Shown here: positions 26,342 through 38,172 of the stretch, one piece after another
How positions within the stretch are numbered: position 1 is the first letter of the stretch
Layout: each line of letters starts with the position of its first letter
Assembly: GCA_017441385.1 (NCBI GenBank)
Contig: JAFRXY010000040.1
Location: 1-64,000, forward strand
From: Clostridia bacterium
GTDB lineage: Bacteria; Bacillota; Clostridia; Oscillospirales; Acutalibacteraceae
Direction: 5' to 3'
DNA length: 64,000 nucleotides
The notes under the pieces: generated by a model
What the model was told of the DNA's origin: nothing
Database searches by the model: none
What the model saw: only the letters and a program-made list of their open reading frames with translations
Program-made: the position numbers and the translations under genes

Positions 26342-27411
26342 CAGTCGGAATAGTCCACCGGCTCACTGTTCCATCCCGGCTCATGCCCCCATTCCCGTTC
26401 CATGGCTCTGATGATATCCTCCTCCGAGAGGCAGCCGGGATAGAGGTCTTCCATTCCGGCATCGCTGTGAATAAAGCCGTCGTCACGGCCGCGTCCGTCC
26501 TTCCTGCCGGAAGGCGGCCGGTCTGCTCCGTCGCTCAGAAGCTCGCGGATCATGGGCAGGAAGTAGCGGAAGGAATTGATCTTCACGCCGTTCCTGCGGG
26601 AAGCCGCTCTGTCGATGGCGGAAAGAATCAGCCTGTCGTCCGCTCCCTCCTTCCGGATACGGTCGATGTCGTCCCTGTCGGATACTGCCAGAAATCTGCC
26701 CGTTGCGTCCAGATAGGCTTTTTCAATCGCAGCGTATCCGCCTGTATTGGCATGGCAGGCAGCAGCGGCGGCATCGGCAGCATCGGCAGACAATTCCCCG
26801 CATTCTTCGGCGGCATCGGCAGCGGCGGCGGCCTCTTCCTTTTCGGGGAAGAGTTCCTCCGCGCCCGCGCGTTTGCTTTGCTCTGCTTTTGCTTTTGCTT
26901 TGCTTTCGTTTGGTTTTGTTTGCTTTTCTTTGCTTTTGCTTTTGCTTTTGTTTACTTTTCTTTGTTGCATTTCTGCTGCATTTTCCGTGGTTTCTGCTGC
27001 ATTAACTGTCATTTCGGGTTTCTCGGGCAGCAGCCAGTATTTTGACCGGTCGGACTTGCGGCGTGCGGTCACACATGAATAATGTTCCTGAATCTCGCGG
27101 GAAGTGATGACCGATTGGCTGAGAAGCTCGCTGTCGAAAAATCCCAGTTCACCGCAGTATCGTATCATTTCCGCGATATCACTGCTGGTGTAAGCGCAGT
27201 TTCCGACGAGATAGCGGTAGATGTAGGAAGCCAGCCGGTTGACCGGCATTTCGAGATAATAGCCGTTCCTGTAGACACAGCTTGTGGTGATATCCAGCAC
27301 AACATACCCGACAGCCCCGTATTTTTCCATCAGTTCGATGAGGCGGAAGTCGTCCATGTCGTACACGCCCTTGTAATAAAAATCCAGTCCGGTTTTTCTC
27401 GGTCTTGCCAT
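26341..27411 (-). CDS. DUF4373 (Lin1244/Lin1753-type) phage-like replication protein
   Basis: 356 aa, AAGGAG ribosome site. Residues 1-~130 match the DUF4373/Lin1244-Lin1753 domain found mainly in phages and prophages: ARPRKTGLDFYYKGVYDMDDFRLIELMEKYGAVGYVVLDITTS and FFDSELLSQSVITSREIQEHY. A Lys/Ser/Glu- and Ala-rich linker follows (~135-225). The C-terminal part (YLDATGRFLAVSDRDDIDRIRKEGADDRLILSAIDRAASR, KINSFRYFLPMIREL) resembles a DnaD-like module. No other phage gene is nearby, so it is either a domesticated gene or the remnant of an element. Confidence 0.75.
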   Translation of the reverse strand: MARPRKTGLDFYYKGVYDMDDFRLIELMEKYGAVGYVVLDITTSCVYRNGYYLEMPVNRLASYIYRYLVGNCAYTSSDIAEMIRYCGELGFFDSELLSQSVITSREIQEHYSCVTARRKSDRSKYWLLPEKPEMTVNAAETTENAAEMQQRKVNKSKSKSKEKQTKPNESKAKAKAEQSKRAGAEELFPEKEEAAAAADAAEECGELSADAADAAAAACHANTGGYAAIEKAYLDATGRFLAVSDRDDIDRIRKEGADDRLILSAIDRAASRRNGVKINSFRYFLPMIRELLSDGADRPPSGRKDGRGRDDGFIHSDAGMEDLYPGCLSEEDIIRAMEREWGHEPGWNSEPVDYSD

Positions 27412-27480
27412 TGCGATCTCTCCTTTTCGAACAACTCCTGTTAAGGAATCAATTGAGAAATTAAATACCTTCTAAGGAAT

Positions 27481-27509
27481 ATTCTAGCATGGAATCTGAT
27501 CTCTGTCAA
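27481..27509 (-). promoter_or_regulatory. Promoter for DUF4373 gene
   Basis: Minus strand TTGACA (27504-27509), 17-bp spacer, TAGAAT (27481-27486). Confidence 0.7.
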
Positions 27510-27561
27510 TAGGAAAATCCCATATAAAGCATTTTTTATTATATTTTTTATTCCATACCGC

Positions 27562-27617
27562 TTGACAAATGAGTTAGTTCATGCTAACATATAGGCAAAT
27601 TGGTTAGTTTTAACTAA
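27562..27617 (+). promoter_or_regulatory. Promoter overlapped by two operator-like palindromes
   Basis: TTGACA (27562-27567), 17-bp spacer, TAACAT (27585-27590). GTTAG-N6-CTAAC (27573-27588) covers the spacer and -10. TTAGTT-TT-AACTAA (27604-27617) lies at the start of the transcript. The shape is typical of MarR/TetR operators, but no such regulator is encoded nearby. A leader hairpin TGTCAC/GTGACA follows at 27634-27660. Confidence 0.6.
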
Positions 27618-27750
27618 TAAAAACTTTTACACATGTCACTCCTGCCACCAATGTGTGACACTTATCAAATAATGCTTGCAATCCGGTATAACGGAGTATA
27701 AAATGAAACTATGTTCAGCCCGATTGATCAGGGGAAAGGAAGAGAAAAAA

Positions 27751-27930
27751 ATGCTGCAATTTATCTCGGAAAACATCGGCAACATGGTCGTTTGCGTCAT
27801 TCTGCTTTTCCTCGTGGGAATGGCAATCCGCACCGTCATCCGGAACAGGAAGAAGGGCCACTCCTCCTGCGGCTGCGACTGCCAAGGCTGCCCCTACCCA
27901 TGCGGAAAAATTTACAAAGGCAGGAGGTAG
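27751..27930 (+). CDS. Small Cys-rich membrane protein (FeoB-associated type)
   Basis: 59 aa from ATG 27751 (GGAAAGGAAGAG upstream); an in-frame ATG at 27703 with GGAG is an alternative. One membrane helix (NMVVCVILLFLVGMAIRTVI) then RNRKKGHSSCGCDCQGCPYPC. This is the pattern of FeoB-associated Cys-rich membrane proteins, whose cysteines may hold iron. No feoA or feoB is near. It is the first gene after the palindromic promoter and precedes the ABC transporter. Confidence 0.7.
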   Translation: MLQFISENIGNMVVCVILLFLVGMAIRTVIRNRKKGHSSCGCDCQGCPYPCGKIYKGRR

Positions 27931-28019
27931 AAGGTTATACAACCACTTCCCACTTCCCACTGCCCACTTTCCACTTCACACGTTACAAAAAGGTATATTT
28001 TCATCAGGAGGTTATTTTT

Positions 28020-28724
28020 ATGGGAACATTTCTTGAAGTCAACAATCTGGAAAAGTATTACGGCAGCGGCGAGAGCCGGGTCAGGGTCTTGCAGGGCATT
28101 TCCGCCGGCGTGGAAAAGGGCAGAATCTGCGTGATTCTCGGTTCGTCCGGCTGCGGCAAGTCCACCATGCTCAACATCATCGGCGGCATCGAAACGCCGG
28201 ACGGCGGCTACGTCAGCATCGACGGCGAGAAGCTCTCCGACATGAGCGAAAGGAAGCTCACCCAGTACCGCCGCAGGCATCTCGGCTATGTCTTTCAGTT
28301 CTACAACCTGATTCCCAATCTCACCGTCCGCGAGAATATCGAAGTCGGCGCCTTCCTCGGCAGCAATACCCTTGATGTGGACGAGCTGATGAAGACCCTC
28401 GGTCTGTGGGAACACCGCAACAAGATTCCCAACCAGCTTTCGGGCGGTCAGCAGCAGCGCACCGCCATCGGCAGGGCGATCGTCAAGAATCCCGATATTC
28501 TTCTCTGCGACGAACCCACCGGCGCGCTGGATTACAAGACCTCCAAGGAAATCCTCATTCTCTTTGAGGAACTCAACCAAAAATACGGCAACACCATCGT
28601 GATGGTCACCCACAACGACGCAATCAAGAACATGGCGGATCAGGTCATCCAGCTCCGCGACGGCATGGTGCGCAGGGATTACCTGAACGGGCAGAAGATC
28701 CCCGCCGCCGAACTCGACTGGTAA
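28020..28724 (+). CDS. ABC transporter ATP-binding protein (MacB/LolD type)
   Basis: 234 aa from ATG 28020, CAGGAGG upstream. Walker A GSSGCGKST, Q-loop FQFYNLIPNLTVRENIE, signature LSGGQQQRTAIGRAI, Walker B ILLCDEPTGALD and the switch His in VMVTHND are all intact. The VRENIE and DEPTGALD context is characteristic of the type VII/MacB-LolD class that works with FtsX-like permeases. The permease follows 19 nt later. The substrate is unknown; peptide or antimicrobial export is common in such pairs. Confidence 0.92.
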   Translation: MGTFLEVNNLEKYYGSGESRVRVLQGISAGVEKGRICVILGSSGCGKSTMLNIIGGIETPDGGYVSIDGEKLSDMSERKLTQYRRRHLGYVFQFYNLIPNLTVRENIEVGAFLGSNTLDVDELMKTLGLWEHRNKIPNQLSGGQQQRTAIGRAIVKNPDILLCDEPTGALDYKTSKEILILFEELNQKYGNTIVMVTHNDAIKNMADQVIQLRDGMVRRDYLNGQKIPAAELDW

Positions 28725-28743
28725 GCCGGAGGTGTTTGGAAAT

Positions 28744-31014
28744 ATGGAAAAGAAGGTTAAAAATCCCCTTCGAAAGCGGCTTCTCCGCGAACTGAAACAG
28801 GACTTCGGCAAATATCTGGTGGTCTTCGGCTTCATCTTCGCCACCATCGCCATGGTGTCCGGGTTTCTGGTGTCGGACGTGAGCCTGAAAACCGCCTACG
28901 ACGAGAGCTTTGCAAAATACAATGTCGAGGACGGACATTTTACCCTGTTCATGCCGGCGGAAAAGGGCTTCTTTGAGGATATGGAAAAGCTGTACAAGGT
29001 GAAGGTCAGTGAGAATTTCTACGCAGATTTTGAAACCGACGGCGGCAATACAGCCCGCCTTTACAGAATGCGGAGCGACGTGAACCGCACCGACCTATGG
29101 GAAGGGGACTATCCCGCGACGCTGGGCGAGATCGCCATTGACCGCCTGTACGCCGAGAACAATTCCATTGCCATCGGCGATTTCATCACGGTAAAACGCA
29201 GGCGCTTCCAAGTGACGGGCCTTGTCGCCCTCACCGATTACAGCGCCCTTTTCAAGAACAACACCGACATGATGTTCGACGCGAACCAGTTCACCGTCGC
29301 GCTGGTGAGCGATATTGACTTTAACGTCATTCAGAACAAGGATCTCAAATTCTGCTACAGCTGGGTCAATGACGACCGCACCCTTTCCGATGAGGAATGC
29401 CGCGACAAGGCGGAGGATATCATGCACTGGCTTGCCGAACGCGCCGTTATTACCGACTTCCTCAAGCGGGAGGACAATCAGGCCATTTCCTTCACCGGCA
29501 CCGACATGGGCAGCGACAAGGGCATGATCACCGCCATGCTGTACGTCACGATGGTCGTGATGGCCTTCATCTTCGCCGTGACCACTTCCAGCACGATTGA
29601 ACGCGAAGCCCGCGTGATCGGCACCCTTCGCGCTTCGGGCTACAGCCGCGGCGAGCTTCTGCGGCACTACATCGCCCTGCCGATCATCGTGTCGCTGGTC
29701 GCCGCCGTGGTGGGCAATATTCTCGGCTACACCGTGCTGAAGGAATACTTCGCTGCGTTGTATCTGCACAGCTATTCCCTCACGAAATACCGCACGGTCT
29801 GGAGCGCGGAGGCCTTCTGGCTGACCACCGTCGTTCCCATCGTGATTCTGCTGGCGGTGAATTTAATCGTCATCAGCCGCAAGCTGCGCCTTTCCCCGCT
29901 GAAATTCCTCCGGAGCGAGCTGACTTCCAGCGACAAGAAGCGGGTGATTCATCTGCCGCATAAGATCGGATTCCTGACGCGGTTCCGCCTGCGTGTGATT
30001 TTCCAGAACATGTCGACCTATGTGACGCTCTTTGTGGGCATCCTGCTGGCGAATGTCCTGCTGCTCTTCGGCCTGATGATGGCGCCGCTCATGGATAACT
30101 TCCGCGAGACGGTGCTGGACAGCAAGCTCTCCAACTACCAGTACGTGCTGAAAGCGCCGGTTTCCACCAGCGACCTGAAAGCCGAGAAGTACTGCCTGAC
30201 CCAGCTTCAGGATGAACCTTCGGGGGAGGAAGTGATGGTCTACGGCATTTCGCCCGACAGCGAATATTTCAGGAACATCACCCATCTGGCAATTCCGGCG
30301 GACGGCGAGGCGTACATTTCCGAAGGCTACATGCAGAAATACGGCATTGAAGCCGGCGAGAATGTGACCGTCAAGGAAAAATACACCGGCAAGACGCATT
30401 CCTTCCGGGTGAAGGAAGTTATCAATTACCCCGCGGCGCTGTCGGTCTTCCTCAGCGACGACGCCTTCCGGAAAAGCTTTGAGAAAGAAGACGGCTATTA
30501 CACGGGCTATTTCAGCGACGTGAAGCTGAGCGACATTCCCGACGCGTATATCGCTTCGGTCATCACGGAGCATGATCTGGTGGTCATTGCCGACCAGCTC
30601 GACGACAGCATGGGCGTGGTCTTCCCCATTATGGGCGGCTTTGCGACGCTGCTCTACATGCTGATGATCTATATGCTTTCCAAGCTGGTGCTGGAGAAGA
30701 ACGCCCATTCCATTTCCATGACCAAGATTTTGGGCTACAGCGGGCGGGAGATCGGCAAGCTGTATATTTCATCCACCGCGTGGGTGGTGATGATTTCGCT
30801 GGTGGTGACGCTGCCGGTTGCGGCATTCCTGATGCGTTGGATTTACGGGCTGTTCATGGCGAGAATGCACGGCTGGCTGACCTTCTTTGTAGCGCCGGCG
30901 ACATACGGGAAGATGCTGGCGATCGGGGTTAGTTCGTACTTAGTGATCGGGTCGCTGCAATACCTGAGGATCCGGAAGATACCGATGGGCGAGGCGCTGA
31001 AGATCAACGAGTAA
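28744..31014 (+). CDS. FtsX-like ABC transporter permease
   Basis: 756 aa from ATG 28744 with CCGGAGGTG upstream; GTG 28732 would overlap the ribosome site. One N-terminal helix (~19-42), a ~200-residue extracellular domain, then three helices (~262-390), another helix pair around residues 425-450, a second extracellular domain and three C-terminal helices (~625-740). Two FtsX domains match the large Gram-positive exporters. GTLRASGYSRGELLRHYIALP and TKILGYSGREIGKLY are the typical coupling-helix motifs. It ends GEALKINE. Confidence 0.88.
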   Translation: MEKKVKNPLRKRLLRELKQDFGKYLVVFGFIFATIAMVSGFLVSDVSLKTAYDESFAKYNVEDGHFTLFMPAEKGFFEDMEKLYKVKVSENFYADFETDGGNTARLYRMRSDVNRTDLWEGDYPATLGEIAIDRLYAENNSIAIGDFITVKRRRFQVTGLVALTDYSALFKNNTDMMFDANQFTVALVSDIDFNVIQNKDLKFCYSWVNDDRTLSDEECRDKAEDIMHWLAERAVITDFLKREDNQAISFTGTDMGSDKGMITAMLYVTMVVMAFIFAVTTSSTIEREARVIGTLRASGYSRGELLRHYIALPIIVSLVAAVVGNILGYTVLKEYFAALYLHSYSLTKYRTVWSAEAFWLTTVVPIVILLAVNLIVISRKLRLSPLKFLRSELTSSDKKRVIHLPHKIGFLTRFRLRVIFQNMSTYVTLFVGILLANVLLLFGLMMAPLMDNFRETVLDSKLSNYQYVLKAPVSTSDLKAEKYCLTQLQDEPSGEEVMVYGISPDSEYFRNITHLAIPADGEAYISEGYMQKYGIEAGENVTVKEKYTGKTHSFRVKEVINYPAALSVFLSDDAFRKSFEKEDGYYTGYFSDVKLSDIPDAYIASVITEHDLVVIADQLDDSMGVVFPIMGGFATLLYMLMIYMLSKLVLEKNAHSISMTKILGYSGREIGKLYISSTAWVVMISLVVTLPVAAFLMRWIYGLFMARMHGWLTFFVAPATYGKMLAIGVSSYLVIGSLQYLRIRKIPMGEALKINE

Positions 31015-31020
31015 AGATAA

Positions 31021-31100
31021 GGCAGGAAGTAGGAGGCAGAAAGTAGGAGGCAGGAAGTAGGAGGCAGGAGGCAGGAAGTAGGAGGTAGGAGGCAGGAAGT
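31021..31100 (+). repeat. Purine-rich simple repeat
   Basis: GGCAGGAAGTA/GGAGGCAG units of 7 nt (AGGAGGC and GGAAGTA) repeat about eleven times just after the permease gene. Similar purine-rich blocks occur after ppk (19390) and before folK (61390). No coding potential. Confidence 0.7.
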
Positions 31101-31142
31101 TTGAATAAGGCATTAATTTTTGAAAAAATAGCCTTTTTCCGC

Positions 31143-31171
31143 TTTACATACGAAATAAAAAGTGTTAAAAT
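31143..31171 (+). promoter_or_regulatory. nifJ promoter
   Basis: TTTACA (31143-31148), 17-bp spacer, TAAAAT (31166-31171). The leader to the ATG is ~180 nt with no recognised element. Confidence 0.6.
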
Positions 31172-31357
31172 ATACAGTGATGAATTGCGATGTCCGCAAA
31201 ACGTCTTTCTCAGGATTAACGCGGTGTGTGCCGGATATGCGGCTCTTACCGCAGACGGCGAGTTCGTTTTCCCTCTTACGAACGGAGCCGCATTCATATG
31301 AGCATCACATCGCATTTCAAATCTTTTTAAAAATTCCTTAAGGAGGAAACTGAAAAC

Positions 31358-34915
<3,558 letters not shown>

Positions 34916-35069
34916 TTTTTCCCCGTGTATTTTCATCGTTACCTCAAAGCGTTAAATAAATAAAATCCACGTTCACCAAGCCGCTCCGGAAAAAGCCGCC
35001 GCGCCAAGCACGCGCGGAAGGGCCTTCCGAAGCCGCCGTGAGCGACGGATTCTGACTTGAAAAAAATTC

Positions 35070-35115
35070 AACCGCCGTTCTGCCAGCGAAGCAAGCTGGC
35101 AAAGCGGCGGTTTTT
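35070..35115 (+). terminator. nifJ terminator
   Basis: ACCGCCG pairs with CGGCGGT and inner GCCAGC with GCTGGC, followed by TTTTTGTTTTTT. Confidence 0.8.
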
Positions 35116-35139
35116 GTTTTTTATAAACGCGCGGAACGA

Positions 35140-35168
35140 TTGACGAAGCGGAAAGAGTATGGTATAAT
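35140..35168 (+). promoter_or_regulatory. Promoter for second PD-(D/E)XK gene
   Basis: TTGACG (35140-35145), 17-bp spacer, TATAAT (35163-35168). Confidence 0.7.
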
Positions 35169-35194
35169 GTATTTGAAAGGGAGGAATGATACCC

Positions 35195-36292
35195 ATGTCA
35201 GATAAACCCGTTAACCGTGAATACAAAGACCGGCTTTTCAAATTCATCTTCGGCAATCCCGATAAGAAGGAATGGACGCTCAGCCTTTACAATGCCATGA
35301 ACGGCTCCGATTACACCAACCCGGAGGATATTACCCTCAACACCATCGAGAACGCCGTTTATATGGGCATGAAGAACGATGTGTCATTCCTGATCGCGGA
35401 CACATTCAATTTCTACGAGCATCAGTCGACCTTCAATCCCAATATGCCCATGCGAATGCTGATTTACGCCGGCATGATTTACGACGGATACACAGAAACC
35501 TGCGACGATTACCACCGGTTCAGCTCCCTCCAGCAGCACGCGCCGACCCCGAAATGCGTCTGCTTCTACAACGGGATGAAGGAAACGCCGGACAAACTCA
35601 TACTGAAACTGTCGGATTCCTTTGCGCCGGATTCCGACCCGGATATTGAGGTCAGGGTGACGATGGTCAATATCAACTACGGCCACAACGGCGAGCTTCT
35701 CCGGGAATGCAAGCCGCTGAGCGACTACTCGTACTTTGTGTACCGCGTCAGAAAGAACCGTTGGGCGGGCAACAAACTGGAAGCGGCGATTGATCTGGCA
35801 ATCGCGGAACAGCCGGAGGATTCATTGATCAAGCCGTTTTTAATCAAGAACAGAGCGGAGGTAAAGAGTATGTTTATAACGGAATACGATGAGCAGAGAG
35901 CCTTTGCCGAGCAGAAAGCGGAAGGGAGAGCGGAAGGCAGAGCGGAAGGCAGAGCCGAAGGCAGAGCGGAAGGGAGAGCCGAAGGGAGAGCCGAAGGCAG
36001 AGCCGAAGGCAGAGCCGAAGGGAGAGCCGAAGGCAGAGCCGAAGGGAGAGCCGAAGGCAGAGCCGAAGGGAGAGCCGAAGGGAGAGCCGAAGGCATGGAA
36101 AAGGGCATGGCCGAAGGCATGGAAAAGGGCATGGAAAAGGGCATGGAAAAGGGCCTATCGATAGGAGAGGCCAAGGGAAAGCTGAAGGCCTTTATCGAGC
36201 TGGTCAATGAAGGTTTGCTGACGAAAACGCAGGCGGCGGAAAAGGCGAATATGACCGTTTCGGAATTTGAAGCGGCGATGATGTCGGTGTGA
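35195..36292 (+). CDS. Rpn/transposase-like PD-(D/E)XK nuclease with AEGR repeats
   Basis: 365 aa from ATG 35195 (GGGAGG 10 nt upstream). Residues 1-~235 match the Rpn-type family: DKPVNREYKDRLFKFIFGNPDKKEWTLSLYNAMNGSDY and NDVSFLIADTFNFYEHQST, with Asp62 and Glu75-x-Gln77 at the same spacing as in the protein at 14642. Residues ~245-310 are about fifteen AEGR tetrapeptides (12-bp units, roughly 35926-36090), then AEGMEKGM units. The C-terminus has the helix module FIELVNEGLLTKTQAAEKANMTVSEFEAAMMS, typical of the family. The repeats should form a charged helix and are prone to length change. Confidence 0.82.
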   Translation: MSDKPVNREYKDRLFKFIFGNPDKKEWTLSLYNAMNGSDYTNPEDITLNTIENAVYMGMKNDVSFLIADTFNFYEHQSTFNPNMPMRMLIYAGMIYDGYTETCDDYHRFSSLQQHAPTPKCVCFYNGMKETPDKLILKLSDSFAPDSDPDIEVRVTMVNINYGHNGELLRECKPLSDYSYFVYRVRKNRWAGNKLEAAIDLAIAEQPEDSLIKPFLIKNRAEVKSMFITEYDEQRAFAEQKAEGRAEGRAEGRAEGRAEGRAEGRAEGRAEGRAEGRAEGRAEGRAEGRAEGRAEGRAEGMEKGMAEGMEKGMEKGMEKGLSIGEAKGKLKAFIELVNEGLLTKTQAAEKANMTVSEFEAAMMSV

Positions 36293-36335
36293 CGGAATGC
36301 GGCGCACGGCATTCCCGGATGCCGTAAAAAATACC

Positions 36336-36364
36336 TTGTATTTTTACAACGCATGTGATACAAT
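36336..36364 (+). promoter_or_regulatory. Promoter for solute-binding lipoprotein
   Basis: TTGTAT (36336-36341), 17-bp spacer, TACAAT (36359-36364). Confidence 0.6.
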
Positions 36365-36407
36365 AGGAAAAGCACATGCAGAATTTCGATTTAGGAGAAT
36401 AGCCGAC

Positions 36408-37280
36408 ATGAATTTATCGAGAAGAATCATCGCACTGATCGCCGCGCTGGCGGTATGTCTGACACTTGCTTCCTGTTCCGCGCAGAAAGAGGACAACGGT
36501 GTGGCCTATGAGAAGGACATGAAGATATCCGCCGCCGCCGATCTGGAAGGCAAGGCGGTCGCGGTGCAGCTTCGTTCCGCCGAGGACGCCTTTATTGTCG
36601 CCGCCAAGCTGACCGACTATCCCAAGCGCTACAGCGACATGAAGGCCGCGGTGCAGGATCTTGTGGACAAGAAGGTAGCGGCGGTCGTGGTGGACGCCAA
36701 TTACGCCAAGCAGCTCACCGACGGCGTGGAAGGGGTCAGGATCGTGGAGGGCAGCATCGGCAGGGTGGACTACAGGTTCCTGTTGAATCAGTCCGACGCG
36801 AAGCTCGCCGAAAAGATCAATCAGCAGATCGCCGCGCTCAGGGAATCGGAAGATTATCAGCCCATGATCGAGTCCGAGCTTGTGAAGGGCGAGAACTACC
36901 GGGTGGCCAAGGAAGATGCCGAGCTGAAAAAGACCTTCACGCTTGTGGCGGAGCCGGCGTTTGCGCCCTTTGCCTATGAAAAGAAGGGGAATCTCAGGGG
37001 TCTGTTCGCGGCGGCGGCCGACGCGGTGGCCTACGGGTGCGGAGGCAGGCTCGAAACCAAGACGGTGGATCCCGTGCAGATTGACGACACCAAAAGTCAG
37101 GCCGACACGGACGAAGTCACTTCATTCGTGACCAACGAGGCGATGACTGTCAAGGGAAACAGGAATGCCCTCTGCGTGGTGACGTCCGAAGCGGCTGCGG
37201 AGGATACGGTATTTGTCACGACCGACAGCTTCTACACCTCGGAATTGGTGATGATTGTCCGCCAAGAGGAGAAAAAGTAA
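36408..37280 (+). CDS. Solute-binding lipoprotein, apparently with permuted SBP_bac_3 lobes
   Basis: 290 aa from ATG 36408 (TTAGGAG upstream). Lipobox ASC at Cys23. The usual SBP_bac_3 order starts with an (F/P)PFxY...G motif and a FSxPYYxSxxVMVV strand, then DLxGKxVxVQ and ends with KINxxIxxLxExxxY. Here the second lobe comes first (DLEGKAVAVQLRS at 46-57, VAAVVVD 90-96, LAEKINQQIAALRESEDY 133-150), and the first-lobe motifs come last (FAPFAYEKKGNLRGLFAAAADAVA 185-208, TTDSFYTSELVMIVRQE 271-287). This suggests circular permutation or two half domains. No ABC permease is adjacent. Likely amino-acid-type ligand, but not certain. Confidence 0.7.
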   Translation: MNLSRRIIALIAALAVCLTLASCSAQKEDNGVAYEKDMKISAAADLEGKAVAVQLRSAEDAFIVAAKLTDYPKRYSDMKAAVQDLVDKKVAAVVVDANYAKQLTDGVEGVRIVEGSIGRVDYRFLLNQSDAKLAEKINQQIAALRESEDYQPMIESELVKGENYRVAKEDAELKKTFTLVAEPAFAPFAYEKKGNLRGLFAAAADAVAYGCGGRLETKTVDPVQIDDTKSQADTDEVTSFVTNEAMTVKGNRNALCVVTSEAAAEDTVFVTTDSFYTSELVMIVRQEEKK

Positions 37281-37322
37281 TCCGGCCTTGTGCCTGATGC
37301 ATACGATGATACAATGAAAAAG

Positions 37323-37388
37323 CCGCCGTTACGATGGAATGTTGTGCGTATGTCACATTTGAAATAAAGTAACGGCGGCCTTTTTTGC
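37323..37388 (+). terminator. Terminator after solute-binding lipoprotein
   Basis: GCCGCCGTTAC (37323-37333) pairs with GTAACGGCGGC (37370-37380), followed by CTTTTTT. Confidence 0.85.
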
Positions 37389-37424
37389 CAATTTGCTTAT
37401 TTTACTTATAATTTAAAAAAAAAC

Positions 37425-37453
37425 TTGACAAAGCGGCCGGCAAAGTGTATAAT
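37425..37453 (+). promoter_or_regulatory. tRNA cluster promoter
   Basis: TTGACA (37425-37430), 17-bp spacer, TATAAT (37448-37453): full consensus, as expected for a stable-RNA promoter. Confidence 0.85.
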
Positions 37454-37472
37454 GTAACACGCTGCTAAATAT

Positions 37473-37546
37473 GCGGGTGTAGTTCAATGGCAGAACCCCA
37501 GCCTTCCAAGCTGGTCGTGTGGGTTCGATTCCCATCACCCGCTCCA
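37473..37546 (+). tRNA. tRNA-Gly (TCC)
   Basis: Acceptor GCGGGTG pairs with CACCCGC, T arm GTTCGATTC, anticodon loop CTTCCAA gives TCC. CCA is encoded. Confidence 0.95.
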
Positions 37547-37585
37547 TCAAAGCCCTTTGCGGGGCTTCTTTATTACTAAACAGAT

Positions 37586-37662
37586 GCGCCAGTAGCTCAG
37601 CTGGATAGAGCAACTGCCTTCTAAGCAGTAGGTCGGGGGTTCGAGCCCCTCCTGGCGCGCCA
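37586..37662 (+). tRNA. tRNA-Arg (TCT)
   Basis: Acceptor GCGCCAG pairs with CTGGCGC, D arm TAGCTCAGCTGGATAGAGCA, anticodon stem CTGCC/GCAG with loop giving TCT, T arm GTTCGAG. CCA is encoded. Confidence 0.95.
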
Positions 37663-37740
37663 AAAAACGCCCCGCGTTTTTTGTATTATTCACTATTCAC
37701 TATTCTATTCACTGAATTCGCTGGATAGCTGTTTTCATAT

Positions 37741-37818
37741 GGTGGTATTGGCGCAGTTGGTTAGCGCGCCAGATTGTGGCTCTGGAGGTCATCGGTTCGA
37801 CTCCGATATACCACCCCA
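37741..37818 (+). tRNA. tRNA-His (GTG)
   Basis: Acceptor GTGGTAT pairs with ATACCAC. G at 37741 is the extra -1 base and pairs with discriminator C37815, the histidine tRNA hallmark. Anticodon GTG in TTGTGGC. CCA is encoded. Confidence 0.95.
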
Positions 37819-37894
37819 CAGACGGCCGGCACGGTTCTTCCGTGCGAAGCATGCGTGCCGGCAGGTCTTTCTGTATACCCAACGTACCCTATCT

Positions 37895-37970
37895 TGGGGT
37901 GTCGCCAAGCGGTAAGGCAACGGATTTTGATTCCGTTATCACGCTGGTTCGATCCCAGCCACCCCAGCCA
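37895..37970 (+). tRNA. tRNA-Gln (TTG)
   Basis: Acceptor TGGGGTG pairs with CACCCCA, anticodon loop TTTTGAT gives TTG, T arm GGTTCGATCC. CCA is encoded. Confidence 0.95.
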
Positions 37971-38025
37971 GCAAAACAGTTTGCTGCCTGAGGAGTTCTT
38001 CCGTCCAACAGCAAACTGAATATAT

Positions 38026-38101
38026 GATCCATTAGCTCAGTCGGTAGAGCACTTGACTTTTAATCAAGGTGTCCGGAGTTCGAATCTCCGATGGGTCACC
38101 A
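38026..38101 (+). tRNA. tRNA-Lys (TTT)
   Basis: Acceptor GATCCAT pairs with ATGGGTC, D arm TAGCTCAGTCGGTAGAGCA, anticodon loop CTTTTAA gives TTT, T arm AGTTCGAATCT. CCA is encoded. Confidence 0.95.
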
Positions 38102-38104
38102 GAA

Positions 38105-38135
38105 AAGCCCTTTCGTAATCGCGAAAGGGCTTGAT
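38105..38135 (+). terminator. Hairpin after tRNA cluster
   Basis: AAGCCCTTTCG (38105-38115) pairs with CGAAAGGGCTT (38122-38132). The following T-run is poor, so it may be a processing or weak termination hairpin. Confidence 0.6.
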
Positions 38136-38172
38136 TAGTAATTACGGAGAATTGGATACAGGAGGGATAGGT

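Noticed and set aside
35926-36090. 12-bp tandem repeats
   Set aside because: In-frame AEGR codons of a PD-(D/E)XK protein, not a CRISPR or intergenic satellite.
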